DNA of 40,663 nt from Vogesella oryzae (GTDB taxonomy: Bacteria > Pseudomonadota > Gammaproteobacteria > Burkholderiales > Chromobacteriaceae): positions 1 through 40,663 of the forward strand of contig NZ_CADEPL010000011.1 in assembly GCF_902829295.1 (NCBI RefSeq), given 5' to 3'. Positions 32,614 through 40,663 of this stretch are shown piece after piece (within the stretch, counting starts at the first letter, position 1; each line of letters begins with the position of its first letter). The position numbers and the translations under genes are program-made. Below the pieces are notes generated by a model, which worked only from the letters and a program-made list of their open reading frames with translations, had not been told where the DNA came from and did not search any database.

Positions 32614-34011
32614 TTACTCGCTGGCCGGCGCCAGCATTTCCTGCGCCCACACCATGGCATCGAGATGGATGCGGTTAACCGCCGCCGGCTCCAGCTTGAG
32701 CATGCGCGCCAGCGTGGTCACCCGCTCGATATTGTCCTGCTCCTCAGCCATCGCCAGCGCCAGATACGGGGCAAACAAGCCGCGCTGGTTGAGCAGCGCA
32801 TCCTTCACCGTCGGCGGCAGCTCTAGCGGTTCCAGCGCATCGGCCAGCTTCACCTGCATCAGCGCATCCAGCAGCGAGAACATGCCGGTCAGGAACAGGT
32901 GCTCACATTCCAGCTTGTGGTTGCCGCCCAGTTCGCCCAGTTTCTGCATGAAGTGGGCGCGGAACAGGCAGCGTTCCATCAGCGCGATGGAGCGGCCGTC
33001 ATCCTTGCGGGTAGTGAACAGCAGCAGCGTCAGCCATTTGAACAGCGAGTCGCGGCCGATCAGCATCAGCGACTCCTGGATGGTCATCACCTTGCGCGAC
33101 AGGCCGTTCATCGGCGAGTTGATGAAGCGCAGCAGCTTGAACAGCAACAGCGAGTCCAGCTTGAACTGGGCGTCGATCTCGTTGCCGTCGGCACCGGCGC
33201 GCAGCAGGCGCATGATTTCCATGATGCGCATCTGGCTGGCATCTACCTGCGCCGCCGGCAGCGGATGGAAGTTGGTGAGGAAGCTGCCCTGGTACAGCGC
33301 GAAGCGCTTGGCCGCGCCCGGGGTCTTCACGCACACGTCGAACTCTTCGGCCGAACCGATATTGCGCGCATACCAGCGCGCGGCCGGGTACTTGCCCGGC
33401 AGCTGGTCGAGGAACGGCGCCAGCACGTCGTCCACGGCGGCGGCGAAGTCCAGCACCAGGATATCCATGCGCGACAGCAGCTCGTCCTGCAGCAGCTCGG
33501 ACGCCACGTGGTGGCCGAACAGCGCCGGCTCCAGCGCGAAGCGGCGGCCCTGCGCCTTGTGGCGGTCGATTTCGGCGATGATGGCCTCGGTCACCGGCTC
33601 GTCCGACGGCGGGTTGAGCACAAAGAACACGCGGTCGGCCGGAAAACCTTCCAGCGCCGGGTCGTTCAGCGAGGTGGTGGAGATATGCACCAGCGCGCGG
33701 CGGAACGCCAGCAGGCGGAACACGTCCATATTGATCAGTGTGCTGATCATCAGGTGGTCGAACTGCACCCACTGGCTGGCGCTGGACTCCTTGCGCCGCA
33801 AGGCGTCGCGCACCATGAATTCGTAGGCGACGACCCGCTGCTGGTTGTCATGCACCGCCTGGTGCATGACAAAGCCGAAGGTGGGCGGCAGTACCGGCGC
33901 GGCGTCGGCCGCTGGCTCCGGTGCCGGTGCAGCGGGTACCGCCCCCGGCTCGTTGGCCGCGGGTTCATCCTTGTTGCCCTTGCCCAGGCCACCAAACAGA
34001 CTCTTCAACAT
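32614..34011 (-). CDS. EAL-HDOD (YuxH-type) signalling protein with degenerate EAL domain
   Basis: A 465-residue protein with an Ala/Pro/Glu-rich N-terminal linker (about 10-42), an EAL-like domain (about 45-250) and a HDOD domain (about 255-450; FINSPMNGLSRKVMTIQESL and MLIGRDSLFKWLTLLLF). The EAL motif is replaced (VAYEFMVRDAL), and I see no DDFG, so cyclic-di-GMP hydrolysis is unlikely; it may bind the nucleotide or partners. Related EAL-HDOD proteins such as CdgJ affect motility. It stands alone upstream of the pirins, downstream of aroC, with its own terminator. Confidence 0.85.
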   Translation of the reverse strand: MLKSLFGGLGKGNKDEPAANEPGAVPAAPAPEPAADAAPVLPPTFGFVMHQAVHDNQQRVVAYEFMVRDALRRKESSASQWVQFDHLMISTLINMDVFRLLAFRRALVHISTTSLNDPALEGFPADRVFFVLNPPSDEPVTEAIIAEIDRHKAQGRRFALEPALFGHHVASELLQDELLSRMDILVLDFAAAVDDVLAPFLDQLPGKYPAARWYARNIGSAEEFDVCVKTPGAAKRFALYQGSFLTNFHPLPAAQVDASQMRIMEIMRLLRAGADGNEIDAQFKLDSLLLFKLLRFINSPMNGLSRKVMTIQESLMLIGRDSLFKWLTLLLFTTRKDDGRSIALMERCLFRAHFMQKLGELGGNHKLECEHLFLTGMFSLLDALMQVKLADALEPLELPPTVKDALLNQRGLFAPYLALAMAEEQDNIERVTTLARMLKLEPAAVNRIHLDAMVWAQEMLAPASE

Positions 34012-34100
34012 GATCGGGATTCCGTCGTAAACCAGTGTTATTCAGTACCAGCCGCCAGCTGCGGCGTGCATACGCGCGGCAGGCGTCTCTGGTTATCAAT

Positions 34101-35201
34101 CTAGCCGATACGCCCCGGAATGCGCGGGGTATCGACATGCACATCGCCACACTGCGCGCGGTGGCGCAGTGCGTGGTCAATCAATATCAGTGCCAGCATC
34201 GCCTCGGCGATCGGCGTGGCACGGATGCCGACGCACGGGTCGTGGCGGCCGTGGGTTTCCATCTCGATCGCCTCGCCGGCCTTGTTGATGGAGCGGCGCG
34301 GCTGGGCGATGGACGAGGTCGGCTTGATGGCGATCGACACCTCGATGTCCTGGCCGGTGGAAATGCCGCCCAGCACACCGCCGGCGTGGTTGCTGGCAAA
34401 GCCCTGCGGCGTCAGCTCGTCGCCGTGTTCGCTGCCGCGCTGGGTGACGCAGCCGAAGCCGGCGCCGATCTCCACGCCCTTCACCGCGTTGATGTTCATC
34501 ATCGCGTAGGCGATGTCGGCATCCAGCCGGTCGTACACCGGCTCGCCCCAGCCCACCGGCACGTTCTCGGCGACCACGCGCAAGCGCGCACCGACCGAAT
34601 CCAGGCTCTTGCGGATGCTGTCCATATAGGCTTCCAGCTCGTCCACCTTGCTGGCGTCGGCGGCAAAGAACGGGTTGCTGTTGACCACGTCCCAGCTCTG
34701 GAACGGAATCTCCACTTCGCCGATCTGCGTCATGTGGCCGCGGATCACGATGCCGAATTTCTCGCGCAGCCATTTCTTGGCAATCGCGCCAGCAGCCACG
34801 CGCACCGCGGTCTCGCGTGCCGAGGAACGGCCGCCACCGCGCGGGTCGCGGATGCCGTACTTGTGCCAGTAGGTGTAGTCGGCATGGCCTGGGCGGAAGG
34901 TGTCGGCAATATTGCCGTAGTCCTTGCTGCGCTGGTCGGTGTTGCGGATCAACAGCGCGATCGGCGTGCCAGTGGTCTTGCCCTCGTACACGCCGGAGAG
35001 GATTTCCACGGTGTCCGGCTCGCGGCGCTGGGTCACGTGACGACTGGTGCCGGGCTTGCGGCGATCCAGCTCGGCCTGGATGTCGGCCTCGGACAGTTCC
35101 AGCCCCGGTGGGCAGCCATCCACCACGCAGCCGATGCCCGGCCCGTGGCTTTCGCCGAAAGAGGTGACAGAAAACAGCAGACCCATGCTATTGCCAGACA
35201 T
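34101..35201 (-). CDS. aroC: Chorismate synthase
   Basis: Final enzyme of the shikimate pathway; converts EPSP to chorismate using reduced FMN. At 366 residues it matches the usual length. All family signatures are present: [20 protein letters not shown] at the N-terminus, [34 protein letters not shown] and [17 protein letters not shown]. The start could be MSGNSMG (35201) or the internal MG (35186); I keep the longer. Upstream lies a repeat-rich gap shared with the AraC gene end. Confidence 0.97.
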   Translation of the reverse strand: MSGNSMGLLFSVTSFGESHGPGIGCVVDGCPPGLELSEADIQAELDRRKPGTSRHVTQRREPDTVEILSGVYEGKTTGTPIALLIRNTDQRSKDYGNIADTFRPGHADYTYWHKYGIRDPRGGGRSSARETAVRVAAGAIAKKWLREKFGIVIRGHMTQIGEVEIPFQSWDVVNSNPFFAADASKVDELEAYMDSIRKSLDSVGARLRVVAENVPVGWGEPVYDRLDADIAYAMMNINAVKGVEIGAGFGCVTQRGSEHGDELTPQGFASNHAGGVLGGISTGQDIEVSIAIKPTSSIAQPRRSINKAGEAIEMETHGRHDPCVGIRATPIAEAMLALILIDHALRHRAQCGDVHVDTPRIPGRIG

Positions 35202-35424
35202 CGCTTCATCCCTAGATTCTTGTGGTGATCGCGATGGATTCTAGCACGGCTGGCGCCGCCCCCAGACAGGCAGCCGACAGTTGGCCGCCAGGCCATGCCG
35301 CCTCCACCGCAAACACCAGCCACTACAAAGCGACAGCCGGCGGCAAATACTTAAATGCCGGCCGATATGCGGTGGTTACAGCGCGCCGGTTGCGGCCAAC
35401 CTTACCGCCCCGGCGAGCGCACAA

Positions 35425-35453
35425 CGTTGGCCGCGCCTCAGTGGCGGCCAACG
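35425..35453. repeat. Inverted pair of GTTGGCCGC overlapping the end of the AraC-family gene
   Basis: CGTTGGCCGC (35425-35434) and GCGGCCAACG (35444-35453) form a 10-bp stem with a 9-nt loop. The loop contains the stop codon of the AraC-family gene (35438-35440), so one arm is coding. Two more copies lie nearby at 35280 and 35392. It probably helps end transcription of the AraC gene, although no long T-run follows. Confidence 0.7.
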
Positions 35454-36415
35454 CTGCGCCGGGTCTGGCTCGGGCTTTCGCCGAACAGGCGGCGGTATTC
35501 GTAGCTGAACTGGCTGGGACTCCAGAAACCCCAGTCGCTGGCGATGTCCTGGATGCTGTCCTGGCTGCGCTCAGGCTGCCGCAACTCGCGGCGCACCTGG
35601 TTGAGACGCAGCGCGCGCAGAAACGGCAGCGGGCTCATTGCCGTCACCGCCTGGAAGCCGTTCTGCAGCGTGCGGCGGGTAACGTGCAGCTCGCGGCACA
35701 GCGCTTCGATGCTGCACAACGGCAACTGCGGCGAGATGGCCTGCCGGCTGGCGGCGGTCACCCACTGCCATTGCCGTAGCGCGGTACTGGCCCGCTGCGC
35801 CGGGGCACCCGGCTGGCTGTGATGCAAGGCCAGCAGCAGGGCATCGACGATGGCGTGTTGCCATTGCGGCGCGGCAATGTCGTCCGGCGCCAGCCGCGCG
35901 CTTGCCAGCAGCATGTCCACCATCTGGCACAGCTGCAGGTGGCGGCCGGCATCCAGTGCCAGCGCGTTGTTGCTGCGCCAGCTCGCCGGCAAGGCGTGGC
36001 CCAGCAGCTGCTCGCAACGGGCTGCCAGCAACGGCAGGCCGATCACGATGCCGTAAATCGAGAAATCATCCGGCGTGCGCAGGATGAAATCGCTGCAGCC
36101 ATCCGATACCAGCACCGCGGCCGCCGGCACGCTGTGGCCGTGAAAGCGCAGCCGCTCGCCGGAGTGCGGCGCCGGAATGCCGAACCACACCGCGCCCGGC
36201 CACGGCTGGCACTGCTGGAAGGTCTCGCGCGCCGAGTATTCGCGGAACACCTGCACCGGGCCGCAGCACAGCTCGTCCAGCCGGCCACTGAAACGCCCGG
36301 CCGACAGCTGCACATAGTCCTGCGCCCAGCCGCTGATGAACGCCGCCTGATCGGCGGCATCCTGCGCGACGCGGGTGACAAAACTCAGGGTTGAAGCTGG
36401 CGGCTGACTGATCAT
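35438..36415 (-). CDS. AraC-family regulator, EutR-like
   Basis: A 325-residue AraC-family activator. The C-terminal two-helix DNA-binding domain is at about 215-318 (SIEALCRELHVTRRTLQNGF, and IQDIASDWGFWSPSQFSYEY followed by RRLFGESPSQTRR). The N-terminal domain is likely to sense the inducer. Start MISQPPAST at 36415 is chosen because the longer frame to 36532 adds a leader reading through intergenic DNA. It is divergent from eat-eutBC, so by analogy with EutR it probably activates ethanolamine use. A 13-bp inverted repeat in the shared intergenic region is a candidate binding-site pair. Confidence 0.85.
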   Translation of the reverse strand: MISQPPASTLSFVTRVAQDAADQAAFISGWAQDYVQLSAGRFSGRLDELCCGPVQVFREYSARETFQQCQPWPGAVWFGIPAPHSGERLRFHGHSVPAAAVLVSDGCSDFILRTPDDFSIYGIVIGLPLLAARCEQLLGHALPASWRSNNALALDAGRHLQLCQMVDMLLASARLAPDDIAAPQWQHAIVDALLLALHHSQPGAPAQRASTALRQWQWVTAASRQAISPQLPLCSIEALCRELHVTRRTLQNGFQAVTAMSPLPFLRALRLNQVRRELRQPERSQDSIQDIASDWGFWSPSQFSYEYRRLFGESPSQTRRSVGRH

Positions 36416-36836
36416 GATGGCTCCCGTAAACCTATGCGGCGACTGCGCAGCGCCGGCGCGGCGGTCGCCAAAAAACCACAGCCCGGCCCGGCAATACCCA
36501 GCAAGATCCAGACCATGCCACGGCCATGACAAGCACTATCGGAAATCGGCAAATTGCCGCTTGTGGTGCACCGCAATGCAGCCGTTGCCCCACATCGGAT
36601 CAGCGTTTTGCCCGCCTGCCGGCCGGGCCACCGCAAGCAACAAGGTTGGCCGCACCAATACCGCCCGCACGGTCCGGCGCGATTATTGCTGCAACGCAAT
36701 ATCCGGCGATTTCCAGCGCCGCAGTTTTCCGATTTCCGATAACGCCGCCGCGTTCGCCGTTCCTAGCATGGGTCACAAGGTCCGGGCACACCCCGCGTGG
36801 CCCGGGCAGGGAGCGTCGAACAATCAGGAGCCTGAT
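36416..36836. promoter_or_regulatory. Divergent control region of the ethanolamine genes
   Basis: This 421-bp gap between the AraC-family gene and eat has no supported gene. It contains TATCGGAAATCGG (36537-36549) and its exact inverted copy CCGATTTCCGATA (36729-36741), a palindrome CGGCAAATTGCCG (36547-36559) overlapping the first copy, and one GTTGGCCGC repeat (36646-36654). No clear sigma-54 or sigma-70 promoter was identified. Confidence 0.65.
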
Positions 36837-38264
36837 ATGAGCAGCAACACACATGGCCTGGCCCGCAAGCTGGGCGGCTGGCAGTTATGGGGGATCGCCG
36901 TCGGTCTGGTGATCTCGGGCGAATACTTTGGCTGGAGTTACGGCTGGGCACAGGCGGGCACACTGGGGTTTCTCGGCACCTCGCTGTTTGTGGCACTGAT
37001 GTACACCGCCTTCATTTTCAGTTTTACCGAGCTGACCACCGCCATCCCGCATGCCGGCGGCCCGTTTGCCTATGCCCGCCGCGCCTTCGGGCCGGTTGGC
37101 GGCTTTATCGCCGGCTTTGCCACGCTGTGCGAGTTCGTGTTTGCGCCGCCGGCCATCGCACTGGCGATCGGTGCCTATCTCAATGTGCAGTTTCCGGCAC
37201 TGGACCTGAAGTGGATCGCCTGCTGCGCCTATCTGCTGTTCATGGCGCTGAATATTGTCGGCGTCAGCATCGCCGCCACCTTCGAGTTGTGCGTGACGCT
37301 GCTGGCGATTTTCGAACTGCTGGTGTTCATGGGCGTGGTAGCGCCGGGCTTTGACTGGGCCAACTTCGGCCATCACGGCTGGGCCGGCCAGGACGGCTTC
37401 AGCGTCAGTGCCATCGGCGGCATGTTCGCCGCCATCCCGTTTGCCATCTGGTTCTTCCTCGCCATCGAAGGCGCCGCCATGGCCGCCGAGGAAGCCCGCG
37501 ACCCGACCCGCACCATTCCGCGCGCCTACATCGCCGGCATCCTGACGCTGGTGGTGCTGGCACTGGGGGTGATGATCATGGCCGGCGGCGCCGGCGACTG
37601 GAGCAAGCTGGCCAATATCAACGACCCCCTGCCGCAGGCGATGAAGATGATCGTCGGCGACAGCAGCGGCTGGCTGCACATGCTGGTATGGCTGGGGCTG
37701 TTCGGGCTGATCGCCAGCTTCCACGGCATCATCATGGGCTACTCGCGCCAGATCTTCGCGCTGGCCCGCGCCGGCTTCCTGCCGCCGGCGCTGGCGGTGG
37801 TCCACCCGCGCTTCAAGACACCGCACCGCGCCATCCTGGCCGGCGGCGTGATCGGCATCGCCGCCATCTTCAGCGACAACCTGATCGAAATCGGCGGTCT
37901 GCCGCTGACGGCCAACATCGTGACGCTGTCGGTGTTCGGCGCCATCGTGATGTACATCATTTCCATGCTGTCGCTGTTCAAGCTGCGCCGCAGCGAGCCG
38001 GCGCTGGCCCGGCCGTTCCGCGCCCCCGGCTTCCCGCTGGTACCGGCCACCGCCCTCGGCTGCGCACTGATCTGCTTGCTTGCCATGCTGTACTACAACC
38101 AGCTGCTGGCGCTGATCTTTGCCCTCACCCTGCTGGCCGGCTTCGCCTACTTCGTGCTGACCCACCGCCAGCGCGCCAATGCCGGCAGCGATGCACTGCT
38201 GGATGGCGTGGCCGCGACGGCAGACGACAGCCTGACGCCGTCGGCAGCGACTGTTAACCAATAA
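36837..38264 (+). CDS. eat: Ethanolamine permease
   Basis: An APC-superfamily amine permease, 475 residues, about 12 helices. Start MSSNTHGLARKLGGWQLWGI at 36837 has AGGAG 6 nt upstream; the longer frame is intergenic. Conserved stretches: GLVISGEYFGWSYGWAQAG, FTELTTAIPHAGGPFAYARR, IPFAIWFFLAIEGAAMAAEE and GYSRQIFALARAGFLP, all characteristic of proton-linked ethanolamine permeases (Eat). It precedes eutBC and brings ethanolamine into the cytoplasm; no microcompartment genes are near, so this is the short, shell-less pathway. Confidence 0.94.
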   Translation: MSSNTHGLARKLGGWQLWGIAVGLVISGEYFGWSYGWAQAGTLGFLGTSLFVALMYTAFIFSFTELTTAIPHAGGPFAYARRAFGPVGGFIAGFATLCEFVFAPPAIALAIGAYLNVQFPALDLKWIACCAYLLFMALNIVGVSIAATFELCVTLLAIFELLVFMGVVAPGFDWANFGHHGWAGQDGFSVSAIGGMFAAIPFAIWFFLAIEGAAMAAEEARDPTRTIPRAYIAGILTLVVLALGVMIMAGGAGDWSKLANINDPLPQAMKMIVGDSSGWLHMLVWLGLFGLIASFHGIIMGYSRQIFALARAGFLPPALAVVHPRFKTPHRAILAGGVIGIAAIFSDNLIEIGGLPLTANIVTLSVFGAIVMYIISMLSLFKLRRSEPALARPFRAPGFPLVPATALGCALICLLAMLYYNQLLALIFALTLLAGFAYFVLTHRQRANAGSDALLDGVAATADDSLTPSAATVNQ

Positions 38265-38272
38265 CCACGAGG

Positions 38273-38298
38273 CGGGGCGGCGGCCAACCGCCGCCCCG
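38273..38298 (+). other. GC hairpin just upstream of eutB
   Basis: CGGGGCGGCGG and CCGCCGCCCCG form an 11-bp perfect stem with a CCAA loop, ending 8 bp before the eutB ATG. It includes one GCGGCCAAC repeat (38280-38288). No Shine-Dalgarno is visible between it and the ATG, so it may influence eutB translation or processing of the eat-eutB mRNA. Confidence 0.6.
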
Positions 38299-38306
38299 AC
38301 AGCAGC

Positions 38307-39689
38307 ATGTCTTACGCCATCACCATCGGTCCGCGCCGCTACCGCTTTGACAACCTGAAAACCCTGCTCGCCCGCGCCACACCGGAACGCTCCGGCGACC
38401 AGCTGGCGGGCATTGCCGCCAGCAGTGCCGAAGAGCGCGTCGCCGCCCGCATGTGTCTGGCCGATCTGCCGCTGGCAACCTTCCTGCAGGAGCTGCTGAT
38501 CCCGTACGAGCAGGACGAAGTCAGCCGGCTGATCATCGACAGCCACGATACCGCCGCTTTTGCCGCCATCGCCCACCTCACCGTCGGCGGCTTCCGCGAC
38601 TGGCTGCTGTCCGATGCGGCCAACCCGGCCACGTTGGCCGCCATCGCCCCCGGCGTCACCCCGGAGATGGCAGCGGCGGTATCCAAGCTGATGCGCAACC
38701 AGGACCTGGTGCTGGTGGCCAAGAAGTGCCGCGTGATCACCCGCTTCCGCAACACCCAGGGCCTACCCGGCCACATGGGGGTGCGGCTGCAGCCCAACCA
38801 CCCCACCGACGACGCCCGCGGCATTGCCGCCGCCATGCTGGACGGCCTGCTGTACGGCGCCGGCGATGCGGTGATCGGCATCAACCCGGCTAGCGACAGC
38901 CCGGAAGCCATCCACACCATGCTGGCGATGATGGACGACGTTCGCCAGCGCTACGCCATCCCCACCCAGAGCTGCGTGCTCACCCACGTCACCAGCACGC
39001 TGGAACTCATCAACCGCGGTGCGCCGGTGGATCTGGTGTTCCAGTCGGTGGCCGGTACCGAGCAGGCCAACAGCGGCTTCGGCATCAATCTGGCGCTGCT
39101 GCAGGAAGCCTGCGACGCCGCCCGCGCGCTGCAGCGCGGCAGCGTCGGCAACAACGTGATGTATTTCGAGACCGGCCAGGGCAGCGCACTGTCGGCTGGC
39201 GCCCACTGGGGCGTGGATCAGCAGACCTGCGAGGTACGCGCCTATGCGGTGGCGCGCCACTTCCAGCCGCTGCTGGTCAATACCGTGGTCGGCTTCATCG
39301 GCCCGGAGTACCTGTACAACGGCAGGCAGATCATCCGCGCCGGGCTGGAAGACCACTTCTGCGGCAAGCTGCTGGGGCTGCCGATGGGCTGCGACATCTG
39401 CTACACCAACCACGCCGAAGCCGACCAGGACGACATGGATACCCTGCTCACCCTGCTGGGCACTGCCGGCATCCACTTCATCATCGGCGTGCCCGGCGCC
39501 GACGACATCATGCTGGGCTACCAGAGCACCTCGTTCCACGATGCGCTGTACCTGCGCGAGCTGTTGGGGCTGAAACGGGCGCCGGAATTCGAAGACTGGC
39601 TGGAGAGCATGACCATTACCCGCGGCGGCCGCCTGCAGGCGCAAAACGGCCAGCCGCCGCTGCTGGGCCTGATGGAGGCTGTGGCATGA
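38307..39689 (+). CDS. eutB: Ethanolamine ammonia-lyase large subunit
   Basis: Catalytic subunit of adenosylcobalamin-dependent ethanolamine ammonia-lyase, which splits ethanolamine to acetaldehyde and ammonia. The 460 residues compare with 453 in enteric EutB. Family sequences include MRNQDLVLVAKKCRVITRFR, GLPGHMGVRLQPNHPTDD, DAVIGINPASDSPEAI, QSVAGTEQANSGFGINLALL and GLPMGCDICYTNHAEADQDD. It overlaps eutC by 4 bp (ATGA), as usual for the heterodimeric enzyme. No eutA reactivase follows in the window. Confidence 0.97.
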   Translation: MSYAITIGPRRYRFDNLKTLLARATPERSGDQLAGIAASSAEERVAARMCLADLPLATFLQELLIPYEQDEVSRLIIDSHDTAAFAAIAHLTVGGFRDWLLSDAANPATLAAIAPGVTPEMAAAVSKLMRNQDLVLVAKKCRVITRFRNTQGLPGHMGVRLQPNHPTDDARGIAAAMLDGLLYGAGDAVIGINPASDSPEAIHTMLAMMDDVRQRYAIPTQSCVLTHVTSTLELINRGAPVDLVFQSVAGTEQANSGFGINLALLQEACDAARALQRGSVGNNVMYFETGQGSALSAGAHWGVDQQTCEVRAYAVARHFQPLLVNTVVGFIGPEYLYNGRQIIRAGLEDHFCGKLLGLPMGCDICYTNHAEADQDDMDTLLTLLGTAGIHFIIGVPGADDIMLGYQSTSFHDALYLRELLGLKRAPEFEDWLESMTITRGGRLQAQNGQPPLLGLMEAVA

Positions 39690-40504
39690 AACCGCTACCG
39701 TTCCCCACCGTCGCCGCAGCCGGCGACAGCATCACCGAAGACAACTGGCACGAGCTGTCGCGCCATACCGTGGCGCGCATCGCGCTGGGCCGCGTCGGCA
39801 GCAGCCTGCCCACCCGCGAGACGCTGCGCTTTGCCCTCGCTCACGCCCAGGCACGCGATGCGGTGCATACCCCGCTCGATGCGCAAACGTTGGCCGCCAC
39901 GCTGCTGGCCGCCGGCCATCAGGTAATACACGTCCACAGTGCCGCCAGCAGCCGCGCCGAGTACCTTCAGCGCCCGGACCGCGGCCGCCGCCTGCATCCT
40001 GTCAGCCGCACCGCACTGTTGGCCGCCGCCGGCGCCCCCTGCGATGTGCTGTTCGTGATCGGCGATGGCCTGTCCTCGCGTGCGGTGGCCAGCCATGCCG
40101 CGGCGCTTATCGCCGCCATCTGCCCGCTGCTGCAGGCACAGCAGCTATCCATCGGCCCGGTGGTGATTGCCAGCGAGGCACGGGTGGCGCTGGGCGACGA
40201 GATCGGCGAATGCCTGCAGGCGACGCTGGTGGTGATGCTGATCGGCGAGCGGCCGGGACTGAGTTCGCCGGATAGCATGGGCATCTACCTCACCAGCGCG
40301 CCCAGGGTTGGCCGCATGGATTCCGAGCGCAACTGCATCTCCAATGTGCGACCGGAGGGCTTGCCCTACCCGCTGGCCGCCTACAAGCTGAACTGGCTGA
40401 TCCGCGCCGCGCGGCAACAGGGCAGCGGCGTGGCACTGAAGGACGGCAGCGCCGCCGAGCCCGGCTGGCAGGCACTGCAACAGCAGCTGGCTAGCGCCGG
40501 TTAG
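39686..40504 (+). CDS. eutC: Ethanolamine ammonia-lyase small subunit
   Basis: Small subunit that completes the cobalamin-binding site, 272 residues against 295 in enteric bacteria because of a shorter N-terminus. Seen: LSRHTVARIALGRVGSSLPT, FALAHAQARDAVH, GDGLSSRAVASHAAALI, IGERPGLSSPDSMGIYLTSA and MDSERNCISNVRPEGL. It starts within the eutB stop. The stop is followed after 2 bp by a perfect GTTGGCCGC palindrome. The acetaldehyde dehydrogenase needed next is not in the window. Confidence 0.96.
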   Translation: MKPLPFPTVAAAGDSITEDNWHELSRHTVARIALGRVGSSLPTRETLRFALAHAQARDAVHTPLDAQTLAATLLAAGHQVIHVHSAASSRAEYLQRPDRGRRLHPVSRTALLAAAGAPCDVLFVIGDGLSSRAVASHAAALIAAICPLLQAQQLSIGPVVIASEARVALGDEIGECLQATLVVMLIGERPGLSSPDSMGIYLTSAPRVGRMDSERNCISNVRPEGLPYPLAAYKLNWLIRAARQQGSGVALKDGSAAEPGWQALQQQLASAG

Positions 40505-40506
40505 CG

Positions 40507-40524
40507 GCGGCCAACGTTGGCCGC
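40507..40524. repeat. Perfect 18-bp palindrome made of two GTTGGCCGC copies
   Basis: GCGGCCAACGTTGGCCGC consists of two inverted repeat units with no spacer, 2 bp after the eutC stop. A near-identical version with one change (GCGGCCAACGTTGGCCAC) is at 10691-10708, in the gap between the two ubiquinone hydroxylase genes. Confidence 0.85.
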
Positions 40525-40544
40525 AAGCGCTTACGCAGGCAGCA

Positions 40545-40663
40545 CTAACGGGTAGCCAGCGCGCGATCGGGCAGCGCCGGCGCTGCCCGATGCGCCCGGT
40601 CCGCCAGCCACACGAACACCGCGCCCAGCAGCGTCAGCGCCAGCAGGCACCACAGCATGGCCG
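40545..40663 (-). CDS. C-terminal end of a membrane protein (partial)
   Basis: A minus-strand frame runs from the window edge to a TAG at 40545-40547. It reads as a hydrophobic helix (MLWCLLALTLLGAVFVWLAD) followed by a short polar tail (RAHRAAPALPDRALATR). This is the pattern of the last helix and tail of a secondary transporter such as an MFS permease, convergent with eutC, but 39 residues are too few for a family call. Confidence 0.5.
   Translation of the reverse strand, partial: AMLWCLLALTLLGAVFVWLADRAHRAAPALPDRALATR

Noticed and set aside
36414-36836. N-terminal extension of the eat open frame
   Set aside because: It covers the divergent control region; the internal ATG at 36837 has AGGAG at good spacing and starts the conserved protein.
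36885-38576. A 563-residue minus-strand open frame
   Set aside because: Antisense of eat and eutB; Gln/Arg/Gly-rich with no domain.

Overview
The window is GC-rich chromosomal DNA, most likely from a betaproteobacterium of the Neisseriales (Chromobacteriaceae/Vogesella type). This is an inference from gene content (pepP-ubiH-ubi hydroxylase-dsbC run, acyl-CoA-binding protein, norCB with a hemerythrin/DUF2249/NnrS-like satellite operon, eat-eutBC) and base composition; no rRNA or tRNA gene is present to settle it.

Layout. (1) 1-4963: a TRAP dicarboxylate-type transporter (dctP-dctQ-dctM, minus strand, dctM cut by the window edge), a divergent LysR regulator and a PrpF-family isomerase resembling 4-oxalomesaconate tautomerase; this looks like an organic-acid uptake and catabolism unit. 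(2) 4979-5682: two headless gene remnants (cupin and dienelactone hydrolase) abut head to head at a deletion scar. (3) 5750-6537: two small secreted low-complexity proteins, one with a helix-hairpin-helix domain. (4) 6782-13642: housekeeping genes: rfbD, vanZ-like, pepP, ubiH, a second ubiquinone hydroxylase, dsbC, a TonB-like protein and an acyl-CoA-binding protein. (5) 13718-21335: a minus-strand exopolysaccharide/group-4-capsule-like export operon: small GfcA/YjbE-like protein, a YjbH barrel fused to a PAP2-type phosphatase, a Wza-like exporter with SLBB repeats, a Wzz-type copolymerase and a UDP-sugar dehydrogenase. From about 15.0 to 21.9 kb the DNA is clearly more AT-rich than its flanks. 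(6) 22047-22712: OmpA-type lipoprotein. (7) 22919-28502: NO reduction and response: norE, norB, norC, divergent cobA, an NnrS-like membrane protein, DUF2249 and hemerythrin proteins, with FNR/DNR-type sites placed to drive norCB, cobA and the hemerythrin operon. (8) 28578-35201: universal stress protein, TerC, a periplasmic solute-binding protein, two pirins, a degenerate EAL-HDOD protein and aroC. (9) 35438-40504: ethanolamine use: AraC/EutR-like regulator divergent from eat-eutB-eutC. (10) 40545-40663: C-terminal end of a membrane protein running off the window.

The most striking signal is not a gene. The 9-mer GTTGGCCGC (either strand) occurs about 36 times by my count, against roughly one expected from base composition. 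It is found inside genes and in intergenic DNA, often as inverted pairs that form hairpins or terminators (26522-26559, 35425-35453, 40507-40524), and it is almost absent from the AT-rich polysaccharide block and from the first 4.6 kb. This is how DNA uptake sequences behave in Neisseriaceae, but the sequence differs from the Neisseria DUS dialects I know. It may be an undescribed uptake or genome-marking sequence.
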